Source: an uncultured Prevotella sp.
Lineage (GTDB): Bacteria; Bacteroidota; Bacteroidia; Bacteroidales; Bacteroidaceae
Assembly (NCBI GenBank): GCA_944320235.1
Contig: CALUGQ010000015.1
Location: forward strand, 1 to 45,883
Length of the DNA: 45,883 nt
Reading direction: 5' to 3'
The translations under genes and the position numbers were made by a program. Numbering within the stretch: position 1 is the stretch's first letter; each line of letters opens with the position of its first letter. Positions 38,357 through 45,883 of the stretch are shown one piece after another. The notes under the pieces are model-generated. The model was not told the DNA's origin. It saw only the letters and a list, made by a program, of their open reading frames with translations, and made no database searches.

Positions 38357-40096
38357 ATGACACAGAAGACAGAACTGACAACGGAGAGACTCATAATCAG
38401 GACTCCCAGCGAAAGCGACGTGAACGACGTCTACCGCCTGATGGCCGACGCGGAGACTGCGCTCAGCACAGGCTTCCGGCCAATGACAGACCCCAGCGAG
38501 GCCGAGGGGAAGATACGCCGCGGCATGGCTAACGGGCTGATGTTCGCCATAGCCGAGAAAGCCAACCCGCAGCGGGTGGCAGGGGTGTTCGAGGTGGCGC
38601 CGCACACGACGGCGACCGCCGCTGGCGAAAGGCTCAACTACGGGATATGTTATTTCCTGGACCGCGAGGCGCGCGGCAAGGGTTACATGACCGAGGTGGT
38701 AGGGCGGATGAAGGCATACCTCTTCGGCGAGCGCGGCGCCGACTCGCTCACCATATCCGTGCTGCCGCGCAACGACGCCTCGCGCCGCGTGGCGCTGAAG
38801 AACGGGTTCGCATACGAACGTATTGACAAGCGCTGCGGGCTGACCTTCCGCGACGAGCTGGTGGACCTGGAGTCCTACACGCTCAGCAAGGAGGAATACC
38901 TCAACCCCGGCTCCGACGCCACGAAGGAACGCGTGGAGACGGTGGAGCGGCAGAAGTGGATCAGCGACGGGGGCATACTCTACCCCATCCCCGGCAGCGC
39001 CACGCTGCTGCCATGCCCCGACCGCGGCGTGTTCCGCATACACGAAGACGCGCGCAACCACCGGCTCGGGCTTGAGAAAATCGGCGACTCGTTCACCTTC
39101 AGTTTCAAGGTATACGACCTCGGCTGCGAGGACATCATGAAGAGAACCATCAAGGCGTGGACGTCGCCGCAGTTCGCCGCAAGCGGCAAGAACCTCGGCG
39201 TGATATTCAACGGGCTGAAAGGCACGGGCAAGACCATCGCCGCCAAGCTGCTATGCAACCGCACCGGGCTGCCCGCAATAGTCATATCGCGGCCCATGGA
39301 CGGCCTGCTCGAGTTCGTGCAGTCGCTCTGCTTCGAGTGCGCAATACTCATCGACGAGGCCGAAAAGACGTTCAACGAGGAGCGCGACGTGCTGCTAAAG
39401 ATGATCGACGGCGTTTACAACAGCAAGCGCAAGCTCTACATACTGACCACAAACAGGCTGGCCGTTGACGAGAACCTGCTGGGCCGGCCCGGGCGCATAC
39501 GCTACATCAAGGAGTTTGCCAACCTGCCCGCCAAGGCCGTCAGCGACGTGATAGACGACAACCTCGACGACCCTGCGCTCAAAGACGGCATACTCAAGCT
39601 GGTGGACACGCTCGAGATATCCACCATCGACATACTGAAGGCCATCATCGACGAGTGCAACATCATGGGCGAGGTGCCGGCCGACACGATGCTCAACATC
39701 CCCAAGGCGAAGTACAAGGTGCGCGTCATATCGTTCGACGACCTCGACGAAAACCTGCATGGCGAGCTGCGCGACTACATCACGCACAGGCTCGCCCCCT
39801 GCGAGACCGTCGAGGAATGGCTCATGACAGTCACCGGCACCGACGACAAGAAAAAGACAAACCGCAACAAGGACAAGATAGAGGAACGCTTCGGCTGCAG
39901 CGTGGACATACGGACGCAACCATCAGCCAGCCCCTGCCTCCATACCGGCCAGCACCTACACTACGGCACGATATCCTCCGAGCCAGACCAGCACGGCTTC
40001 TTCACGCTCGAAAGCGACTGGGACAACGACACTAGCCTGTGCTGCGCAGGCAATACCGTGGGCAAACCGTCGCTTTACCGCGGCTGCCTCTTCTGA
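38357..40096 (+). CDS. GNAT acetyltransferase fused to a phage-type AAA+ ATPase
   Basis: A 579-residue fusion. Residues 1-175 are a RimJ/RimL-like N-acetyltransferase (TERLIIRTPSESDV, acetyl-CoA motif REARGKG at 103-109, NDASRRVALKNGF at 139-151). From about 210 an AAA+ domain follows: Walker A GLKGTGKT (286-293), Walker B ILIDEAEK (330-337), sensor-like LTTNR, and an arginine-finger-like GRPGRIRY. The C-terminal 70 residues are low in recognisable features. Similar stand-alone ATPases occur in Bacteroidetes phages, as far as I recall. The ATG at 38357 fits the promoter and the GNAT N-terminus. The reading frame is unbroken through the junction. Function unknown; GC content matches the core genome, unlike the DNA right of it. 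Confidence 0.75.
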   Translation: MTQKTELTTERLIIRTPSESDVNDVYRLMADAETALSTGFRPMTDPSEAEGKIRRGMANGLMFAIAEKANPQRVAGVFEVAPHTTATAAGERLNYGICYFLDREARGKGYMTEVVGRMKAYLFGERGADSLTISVLPRNDASRRVALKNGFAYERIDKRCGLTFRDELVDLESYTLSKEEYLNPGSDATKERVETVERQKWISDGGILYPIPGSATLLPCPDRGVFRIHEDARNHRLGLEKIGDSFTFSFKVYDLGCEDIMKRTIKAWTSPQFAASGKNLGVIFNGLKGTGKTIAAKLLCNRTGLPAIVISRPMDGLLEFVQSLCFECAILIDEAEKTFNEERDVLLKMIDGVYNSKRKLYILTTNRLAVDENLLGRPGRIRYIKEFANLPAKAVSDVIDDNLDDPALKDGILKLVDTLEISTIDILKAIIDECNIMGEVPADTMLNIPKAKYKVRVISFDDLDENLHGELRDYITHRLAPCETVEEWLMTVTGTDDKKKTNRNKDKIEERFGCSVDIRTQPSASPCLHTGQHLHYGTISSEPDQHGFFTLESDWDNDTSLCCAGNTVGKPSLYRGCLF

Positions 40097-40138
40097 GGCT
40101 GGGATTTGCAGTGAGGCCATGCATGGACAGCAAGGCGG

Positions 40139-40437
40139 ATGTTGCCAAGCAAGACAGGGCAGACACAGTATCGCAATGCCATCAGCCGTATTAACGTGGC
40201 GTTGAAAGAGGTTGCCCGTTTAGCTGGGTTGAATATGCCGCTGACCATGCACTGCGCCCGGCATTGCTGGGCAAGCATCGCCAAGAGCAAGCATCGCCAA
40301 GAGCAAGAACATACCGCTTTCGGTCATCAGCGAGGGAATGGGGGCACGATTCGGAAGAAACCACGCGCATCTACCTTGCATCGCTTGACACAAACGTGGT
40401 GGACAAGGCTAATAGCCTAATCTTAAAAGGCTTGTAA
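40139..40437 (+). pseudogene. Tyrosine recombinase (integrase) remnant, frameshifted
   Basis: Only the C-terminal catalytic part survives. It reads LKEVARLAGLNMPLTMHCARHCWASIAKSK (split here by the first lesion), then in another frame ISEGMG, then HDSEETTRIYLASLDTNVV and LILKGL before a stop at 40435. The HxxRH and GH motifs and the catalytic Tyr in TRIYLAS are recognisable. A tandem 16-bp duplication (AAGCATCGCCAAGAGC, about 40274-40305) and one extra G in the run near 40337 break the frame. The N-terminal half is missing. It marks the border of the AT-rich island. Confidence 0.8.
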
Positions 40438-40690
40438 CCGCAAAACTTCGATGGAATCTATTTAGCAAAAATCGTAATCTCTTGATAAGAGAGATGCCAT
40501 CATTGTTTTAGAGTTCAAAAACTATACGGGAAGTTTAACTGCTTCAGAATTTGGAGATTGGCATATCATTGACGATGAAGGCACAGAGGTTGTTGTCAAA
40601 GGAGGATTTGGCAATAAGAATCCTTATGTTCAGGTCAATCACAATAAATGGAGCGTTGTCAATAAATTTAAAGACGAACTTAATTCTCCT
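40438..40690 (+). other. Truncated NERD-domain coding sequence upstream of the helicase start
   Basis: From 40478 the helicase frame is open and reads SLDKRDAIIVLEFKNYTGSL, then EFGDWHI and NPYVQVNHNKWSVVNKF. This matches the core of a NERD nuclease-related domain (DxIIVLEFKNYxG, then NPxxQ). There is no ATG, GTG or TTG between the in-frame stop at 40475 and the TTG at 40691. A different frame just upstream reads NFDGIYLAKIVIS, which would continue the domain if one frameshift near 40475 were repaired. The start of the gene has been lost at the junction with the integrase remnant. Confidence 0.65.
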
Positions 40691-43561
40691 TTGGTGAATG
40701 CTTATCATGTCAGTGGAATTGTTGTCTTTAAAGGGAACATTACAGAGGACAATTTTAACTTTTCCCCCAAAGTCCGTACTTGGTTTCGCATAGCGGATAT
40801 GACTAATGTTGTAGAAGCTATTGAGAATATAGCTTCTCCTAAGATAGATTTTAACGATGCCTTGTGGAACGAATTGCCCAAATTCCTGAATGTCGAAGAT
40901 TATCTTTGGACGGACTATGAGCAAACGAAATCTGAGATTTCAGTGAATAATAACAATGAAGTGGAAACCCGCCAAGATGAAAAAGTTTTGGCTGAAGAAT
41001 CTTCTCTGTCCGTAAGGAATGAAAAAGACATCAAGAGCATTATCGTTGCCAATGGATTCAAAATATGCAAGGAAAAGAGAGAAGACAAACGGGATGCAAA
41101 ATTTGTATCTTATTCGGATTTGAACCTATCAAAGCAATCTATTGATTTTCTTAAAAAGAAAGATATAAATACACTTTGGGAGCATCAGTATTGGGCCATC
41201 AAGAAAGCCAAAGAAGGAAAAAACCTTTGCGTTACCACGTCTACGAGTTCAGGTAAAACGGAAATTTTCCAAATCATTGCCATCGAGAAACTGAAAGAAT
41301 CGCCTGATTCTAAAATTTTAGCTATCTATCCAATGAAAGCTCTGAACCGTCAGCAATTGGAACGATGGGAAAATACGGGATTCAAAGTGGGAAAAATAGA
41401 TGGGGACGTTACGGATTCTGAGGTAAGAAAAGCAGTGTTGCAAAACAGTCAAATTGTGGTAGTCACTCCTGACGTGATGCACGCTTTCTTATTGGGAAGG
41501 CTGAATGACAATACTGTAGGAAATATCATACAAGATTTCATCAAAAAAATTTCCTTGATAATCATTGATGAATTACATCTTTTCAAAGGCGTGTTTGGCA
41601 CGAACTCAGCTTATTTATTCCGCCGCTTCAACAATATTCGTAGGTTGTTAAGGAAAGGAAAAGGCTTCGCCCAATATATAACGGCCTCTGCCACATTACC
41701 CAATGCAGTAGAACACTCCTTCAACATAACGGGGGTAACAGGCTTTGAAGAAATAGGTATCCAGCAAGACGCATCTCCTATGGCTGAAAAGATATTCTAC
41801 TTTATAGAACAAGATGATGTCAACGCAGATGTGGTTAATTTGGTATATGATTTTTCTACAGTGGACGATGCCAAAAGTATCACGTTTGTGGAAGGAAGAC
41901 AACGGGCAGGGGAATTGGCTCACAGGATAGGGCAATTAGTTTCGGAAAATGCAGCAGACTCAGGCATATATCCTTATCGTGCGGGGTACGAAATAGAATC
42001 GGTCAATACTATAACGGAAAAACTGAACAAAGGCGACTTCAAAGGAGTCATAAGTACCAGTGCCTTGGAAATTGGAATCGACATTGACGGACTGAATATA
42101 GCCATCATTGCAGATATGCCGTATGATAAAAACAGCTATATGCAACGCATTGGTCGTGTAGGACGATTTGGATGTGAAAAGAGTTATGTGATTGTTGTAA
42201 AGACAAATTCCTTTGCCTCACAACTCCTTTTTGATGAGCAGAAATACAACTATGACATTGACAAAGTTCTTCCCAATTACGAGCCAGCTTTGTATTTGGA
42301 AGACAAGACTGTGCAAAATATTCATGCACTCTGCCATGTGGGAGATACTGATTACTGCGAATATGCAAAGTGGAGGAAGGAATTTAATCAAGCCCAACAA
42401 TTCGATGATGGGGGATGTTTCCCTTCTTCATTTACGAAGTTGTGCCAAGACATTCTTACAGGACAAGAGTCTGAGAATTATCGGGCGAAAGAAAACAATT
42501 TGGTGGGCGCACCACAAATAGCTTATCCCTTGCGCTTCATCTCTGACATCTACAAGATTTTGTCAGCAAAGGGGGAAAAGGATTTTATTCCGAAAGAGAG
42601 CATTACACGAGAACAGGTAGTGTCTGAAGGCTATGAAGGTGCTGTAAGAAACACTTTATACAAAGGTAAACATATTCGGGAAAGAGTCAGATATATCAAT
42701 TTCTCGAAAAGGGAAATTAACGTAGCCCGTGAATGGAACGATTACTTGTCTACTTCACCTCAAATATCAAGATACATCATACCTAACTTCAACAAAGATT
42801 TTAGGTATAGAACAATCTATTTTGGAGATGCAAAGATTTATAATCTTAGCGTCAAGGAATATTATAACATATATGGCTATTGGGAAAATCATAATAAGAA
42901 GAGGGAGTATTTTAGATATAAATCTTCTAATGGTGATGCTAAGATTCTCAAAATCCCCCCTTTTTCAACAACAGGAGTTGTCTTCTTCCATCCCTCATTG
43001 AATGTTCAAGGGGTAAATAGGCAGGACATTGCAATGATATTGTTTGAGGTATTTTTGCGATTGAGAGCTTTTGAAAGGAACGATATTAACTATAGAGGAG
43101 GCAGACTGTTCAATAGCAATGACATATTGAAACGAGATGATTGTTTTGTAGCCATTTATGATGCAAACGACCTGAATTTGACCAGTAGAGCCTTGGATGA
43201 GTATCTGTTGAAACAGATTTTTGAATATATCTCCAATAATATGGATGTGATTACAGCTTCAGTTTGTCCGAACATTACTTCTGAGACTGTAGATGCTTTG
43301 AACGATTTGTGCCAAAGTGTCTTAAATAATGAAGCAGATTTGGCATATAAAGACTTGGGCAAGGAGCGTAAGTTCAAAAAGAAAACGGAAGTCATTTACC
43401 GAATGTCGAGTAAAGAAGATCCCGAAGTTTTCAACGAATACAAATGTAAATTTGTAGCACGGGATGAAGATGGCACATATACTATTCTTTTGAACGGCGA
43501 CCTTATATTTGATATACCAGCAGATAGCATCGAACCATCTGAAAACACAGAGTATGAATAA
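40691..43561 (+). CDS. NERD/DEAD-box superfamily 2 helicase with DUF1998-like C-terminus, 5'-truncated
   Basis: From the first available start (TTG, 40691) it codes 956 residues. The natural protein was longer by at least the NERD domain. Motifs in order: Walker A TTSTSSGKT (182-190), DELH box (293-296), SAT (333-335), and motif VI QRIGRVGR (485-492) after EIGIDIDGLNIAI. The order and the C-terminal AIYDANDLNLTSRALDEYLL resemble the YprA/MrfA and DUF1998 helicases, but the usual zinc-binding cysteines are absent. AT-rich and unlike the neighbouring core genes. A gene for a 653-residue unknown protein starts 13 bp downstream. Helicases of this type occur in DNA repair and anti-phage systems. 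Whether the truncated copy is active is uncertain. Confidence 0.78.
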   Translation: MVNAYHVSGIVVFKGNITEDNFNFSPKVRTWFRIADMTNVVEAIENIASPKIDFNDALWNELPKFLNVEDYLWTDYEQTKSEISVNNNNEVETRQDEKVLAEESSLSVRNEKDIKSIIVANGFKICKEKREDKRDAKFVSYSDLNLSKQSIDFLKKKDINTLWEHQYWAIKKAKEGKNLCVTTSTSSGKTEIFQIIAIEKLKESPDSKILAIYPMKALNRQQLERWENTGFKVGKIDGDVTDSEVRKAVLQNSQIVVVTPDVMHAFLLGRLNDNTVGNIIQDFIKKISLIIIDELHLFKGVFGTNSAYLFRRFNNIRRLLRKGKGFAQYITASATLPNAVEHSFNITGVTGFEEIGIQQDASPMAEKIFYFIEQDDVNADVVNLVYDFSTVDDAKSITFVEGRQRAGELAHRIGQLVSENAADSGIYPYRAGYEIESVNTITEKLNKGDFKGVISTSALEIGIDIDGLNIAIIADMPYDKNSYMQRIGRVGRFGCEKSYVIVVKTNSFASQLLFDEQKYNYDIDKVLPNYEPALYLEDKTVQNIHALCHVGDTDYCEYAKWRKEFNQAQQFDDGGCFPSSFTKLCQDILTGQESENYRAKENNLVGAPQIAYPLRFISDIYKILSAKGEKDFIPKESITREQVVSEGYEGAVRNTLYKGKHIRERVRYINFSKREINVAREWNDYLSTSPQISRYIIPNFNKDFRYRTIYFGDAKIYNLSVKEYYNIYGYWENHNKKREYFRYKSSNGDAKILKIPPFSTTGVVFFHPSLNVQGVNRQDIAMILFEVFLRLRAFERNDINYRGGRLFNSNDILKRDDCFVAIYDANDLNLTSRALDEYLLKQIFEYISNNMDVITASVCPNITSETVDALNDLCQSVLNNEADLAYKDLGKERKFKKKTEVIYRMSSKEDPEVFNEYKCKFVARDEDGTYTILLNGDLIFDIPADSIEPSENTEYE

Positions 43562-43574
43562 TTAGAAACAGTTT

Positions 43575-45536
43575 ATGACAGAGATTATTCCTCTTGACAA
43601 TGGACGTTACACACTAAACCTTGGTACATACAGGTTAGATGCTGATTTCTTCAAGGTTGAAAGGCTTGCAGAAGATAGTAACTACTATCTTCTGTGGCCT
43701 GATGCCCAAAAGGATGATTTCTATCTGTATAATGCCCAAAAGCAGACTTACGCATTTAATCGTAAACTTTTCAAGAAAACTGAACATTACTCTGAGGATA
43801 GCTTGTCGTTTGTAGCATACAGAAGCGACCATAACTATGCCTATATGTTCTATGAAGACGGATATATAGACAAAGAACATGTATGTGGGTATATTGGGGA
43901 AGAATCTAACGGAGTACGTCCTATAAAAACTTACGGAGGCAGATGGCTATACTACAATGTTTATATGCGAAAACCCCTATGGAAAGTGGAATATGGGTAT
44001 AAACTGAAAGAAGGATGGTCTTTAGGCAAAAAACTCGATTATAACTGTTTCATAGTAAATCGAGCCGATGGTGGTATGTGCATTTGGAGGTATAATGAGA
44101 AAGCGCATAAGATTGAAAATCATCCCTCAATTTATGATTCTATTGAATGTATTGATTCCTCCTATCTGCTCTGCCAAAAGCACAGAGAAAGCCTTTTTGA
44201 ATTGTTCTTGTGCAGGAAATTCAGATGCCTAAGTAACCCTCAATGGCGAACCCCGTATTTCTTGTTCAAAGGAAACTATATCTTTTACAACTCTTCGCCT
44301 GACGTACCAGCGAATGGCTCTACGGGTTGGCAAATATTTAATACGAAAGACGGAAAGCCTGCACTTTGTTTAGATTGGGAGAATATCAGGCTTTACGATT
44401 TGGACGGCGATTTTTATATGTTGGTTGACACTGATACCGAAAAAGGCAAAAAGGTATTCTTGAGTGACATTGAGAAATCGGCCAATGATTTGAAAGCTCT
44501 ATCCCAATCGCTTTATGCCCAAAGCAAACAAGAGAAAACGACAGATGTTCATAATGAAGAAGGCACAAATCAGACAGACATTGATGAACTTAATGAGATA
44601 GAGAAGAAAGACGAAAAATGTAATGCGCAACCGATAAGGAAAGAAAAGCAACCTTTCCAATGCAAGAACCAATTGCCTTCTTCAATTAAATATTGCACTT
44701 CGATTAAAACGTCTGAAAGAATAACACGTGGTGGTTATTTGCAATGTAATAGGAAGTGTACGGACGTGTTGCATAAGGAGTATATTTGTTGGATTGTTCC
44801 TCAAAATAACAGGTTGATTATTACTCAATATATACGTCGTAATACATATAAAATAGTCTATTACAAGACTTACGACCAAGCACACTTCATTGACAAAAGA
44901 ATCGAGTTGCCTACTCGTATAATACCCATTACGCTCGAAAATGCGCAAGAAGATACACTGATAGAACAACTTGAAAAGGCACTTGACATAGCGGCAAAAA
45001 CTAAGAACAACAAAGTTTGTACGGAAAGCGTTTTGCAGGAGAATCATTGCGTAACTGAAAGTCCTAAAATTGCGGACAAGCAAATGCAACTATCATCGCA
45101 AGACAAGGTATGCTTTACTTTTAGTGATAAATGCTATGCTCTTAATGTCGATGATGTTTGGGAGATTGAAAATGTGTTTGACAAGCAAAAATATCTTTTA
45201 AAAGAAGAAGTGCTTGCTATTCTTCTGACCCCTGAAAATTTGGTCAGCATAGAGTATAAACAAAACGTCAGTCCTCATTATAAGATAATAGGCGTGGGGA
45301 AAGATGTGAGATTTGACCAAGATTTTGGCCCAATAAATAAGGCAATCCGTGATAACGCAAGGAAAATACTTTTATTTAAAAGAGATGATGATAAGATATA
45401 TCTTGTAGATGAGGTGCGTTGCTGCGGCTATACCATGGAAACACAAACATTCCATCGCAAGGATAAAGAACGGAAAGTTATTCTGTTTGATTTGGTTTCT
45501 CTAAAGCGAATCAATGAATGGTATTTCAAAAAATAA
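43575..45536 (+). CDS. Large protein of unknown function, operon partner of the NERD-helicase
   Basis: A 653-residue soluble protein with no family I recognise. It has no signal peptide and no membrane segment. The first 300 residues alternate short beta-strand and aromatic segments (YYLLWPDAQKDDFYLYNAQ, GGRWLYYNVYMRKPLWKVEYG, MCIWRYNEKAHK, GWQIFNTKDGKPALCLDWEN), suggesting a beta-propeller or WG-like repeat. About 315-370 is a charged low-complexity linker (KKDEKCNAQ). The C-terminal part begins SIKTSERITRGGYLQCNRKCT and ends with more beta segments. It starts 13 bp after the helicase and shares its AT-rich composition, so they were most likely acquired together. A recognition or effector partner in a defence module is plausible but unproven. 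Confidence 0.65.
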   Translation: MTEIIPLDNGRYTLNLGTYRLDADFFKVERLAEDSNYYLLWPDAQKDDFYLYNAQKQTYAFNRKLFKKTEHYSEDSLSFVAYRSDHNYAYMFYEDGYIDKEHVCGYIGEESNGVRPIKTYGGRWLYYNVYMRKPLWKVEYGYKLKEGWSLGKKLDYNCFIVNRADGGMCIWRYNEKAHKIENHPSIYDSIECIDSSYLLCQKHRESLFELFLCRKFRCLSNPQWRTPYFLFKGNYIFYNSSPDVPANGSTGWQIFNTKDGKPALCLDWENIRLYDLDGDFYMLVDTDTEKGKKVFLSDIEKSANDLKALSQSLYAQSKQEKTTDVHNEEGTNQTDIDELNEIEKKDEKCNAQPIRKEKQPFQCKNQLPSSIKYCTSIKTSERITRGGYLQCNRKCTDVLHKEYICWIVPQNNRLIITQYIRRNTYKIVYYKTYDQAHFIDKRIELPTRIIPITLENAQEDTLIEQLEKALDIAAKTKNNKVCTESVLQENHCVTESPKIADKQMQLSSQDKVCFTFSDKCYALNVDDVWEIENVFDKQKYLLKEEVLAILLTPENLVSIEYKQNVSPHYKIIGVGKDVRFDQDFGPINKAIRDNARKILLFKRDDDKIYLVDEVRCCGYTMETQTFHRKDKERKVILFDLVSLKRINEWYFKK

Positions 45537-45683
45537 AGATGAATCTCTGCAATTTGCCAATACTACCGCATTAAAAACGAAGTAGCACAAATTTTATCAA
45601 GGAAGTATATATCCATAGACAGATGCAGTATATATTCAACGTACATACAGTATATATGACGACATATTTAAAAAAGTTTGTAT
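45537..45683. other. AT-rich intergenic region
   Basis: No gene seen. It contains repeated TATATA-type words (about 45607-45658) and would hold the promoter of the following secreted-protein gene. No clear TAnnTTTG box; TTTG at 45677-45680 is only 3 bp before the ATG. Confidence 0.4.
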
Positions 45684-45883
45684 ATGAAGAAAGTCTTGCT
45701 TTTTATTTTGTGTTTATTATCAGTAAATCTCTATGCACAGAGATTAAATTCTGATGGTTTGAATACGATGATGAAAACAGATTGCAGGAAGTTATTTACA
45801 CGTACGCATATACATCCACATTCAAGTCATTATCAAACAGTACAACCTACAAAGAGGTCATCAGCAAAAACGGAAATGTCATT
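45684..45883 (+). CDS. Secreted protein, partial at window end, possible frameshift
   Basis: The ATG at 45684 begins a clear signal peptide (MKKVLLFILCLLSVNLYAQ). The frame stays open to the end of the window, but after about residue 25 its sequence looks unnatural. Another frame from about 45758 reads FEYDDENRLQEVIYTYAY, then KEVISKNGNVI, which looks like genuine coding sequence with a YD-repeat-like motif. One missing T in the run GGTTTG near 45757-45759 would join the two. So this is either a broken gene, a phase-variable one, or a base-calling error. Family unknown. Confidence 0.5.
   Translation, partial: MKKVLLFILCLLSVNLYAQRLNSDGLNTMMKTDCRKLFTRTHIHPHSSHYQTVQPTKRSSAKTEMS

Noticed and set aside
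40139-40420. A 93-residue intact gene in place of the integrase remnant
   Set aside because: The frame is recognisable recombinase only to about residue 58. The tail is frameshift product, and the true continuation lies in another frame.

Overview
The window comes from a Bacteroidales bacterium, probably a GC-rich Prevotellaceae-like lineage. Three things support this. Promoters carry the Bacteroidetes -7 box TAnnTTTG, often with a TTTG-like -33 element about 19-20 bp upstream. Several families are typical of the phylum, such as the DUF6080-like membrane proteins and a DUF4369/thioredoxin-fold lipoprotein. The arginine genes have the order argR-GNAT-argG-pspC-argC-argD-proC. Most of the window is very GC-rich. 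The last 5.4 kb (from about 40,440) is clearly AT-rich, and the first 55 bases are also AT-rich, so both ends look like edges of acquired DNA.

Layout. 1-474: AT-rich edge, a tRNA-Ser-like 3' end, a strong hairpin and a repeat cluster. 475-4453: a secreted GH43-type glycosidase, then yicC-gmk-nadD. 4524-11697: an envelope-modification block on the + strand with an EptA-like phosphoethanolamine transferase, two acyltransferases, a UbiA-type polyprenyl-phosphate phosphoribosyltransferase, a HAD phosphatase and a GT-C-like DUF6080 protein. 11701-12720: a glycosyltransferase. 13019-16128: metG and a third acyltransferase. 16400-23876: a surface-glycan locus. Its minus-strand operon holds two GT4 enzymes, LicD, a TarI/IspD-type cytidylyltransferase and an NAD-dependent epimerase. 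A divergent flippase and GT2 follow on the + strand. 24086-25429: a second DUF6080 paralogue. 26102-30615: a TPR/OmpA-like lipoprotein, a thioredoxin-fold lipoprotein and YifB. 31287-37220: tRNA-Leu(UAA) and the arginine/proline operon, with an unannotated 31-codon membrane microprotein gene. 37431-40096: a hypothetical gene and a GNAT-AAA+ fusion. 40139-45883: a broken integrase, a 5'-truncated NERD-helicase, a large unknown partner and the start of a secreted protein.

How the genes fit together. The UbiA enzyme, the HAD phosphatase and the DUF6080 proteins could form a polyprenyl-phosphate-pentose pathway feeding a GT-C transferase. The cytidylyltransferase, epimerase and LicD could make and transfer a CDP-alditol-type phosphate substituent onto a glycan exported by the flippase. 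The AT-rich right end, with a helicase and an unknown protein 13 bp apart beside an integrase remnant, looks like a defence-type cargo module.

Two non-coding repeat families stand out. The first is a 22-bp tandem unit (core GAAACRGGCCGTT) found in six intergenic clusters. The second is a promoter-plus-leader element found three times, always at the 5' end of minus-strand genes and twice in front of glycosyltransferases. All assignments rest on reading the sequence; no database search was run.
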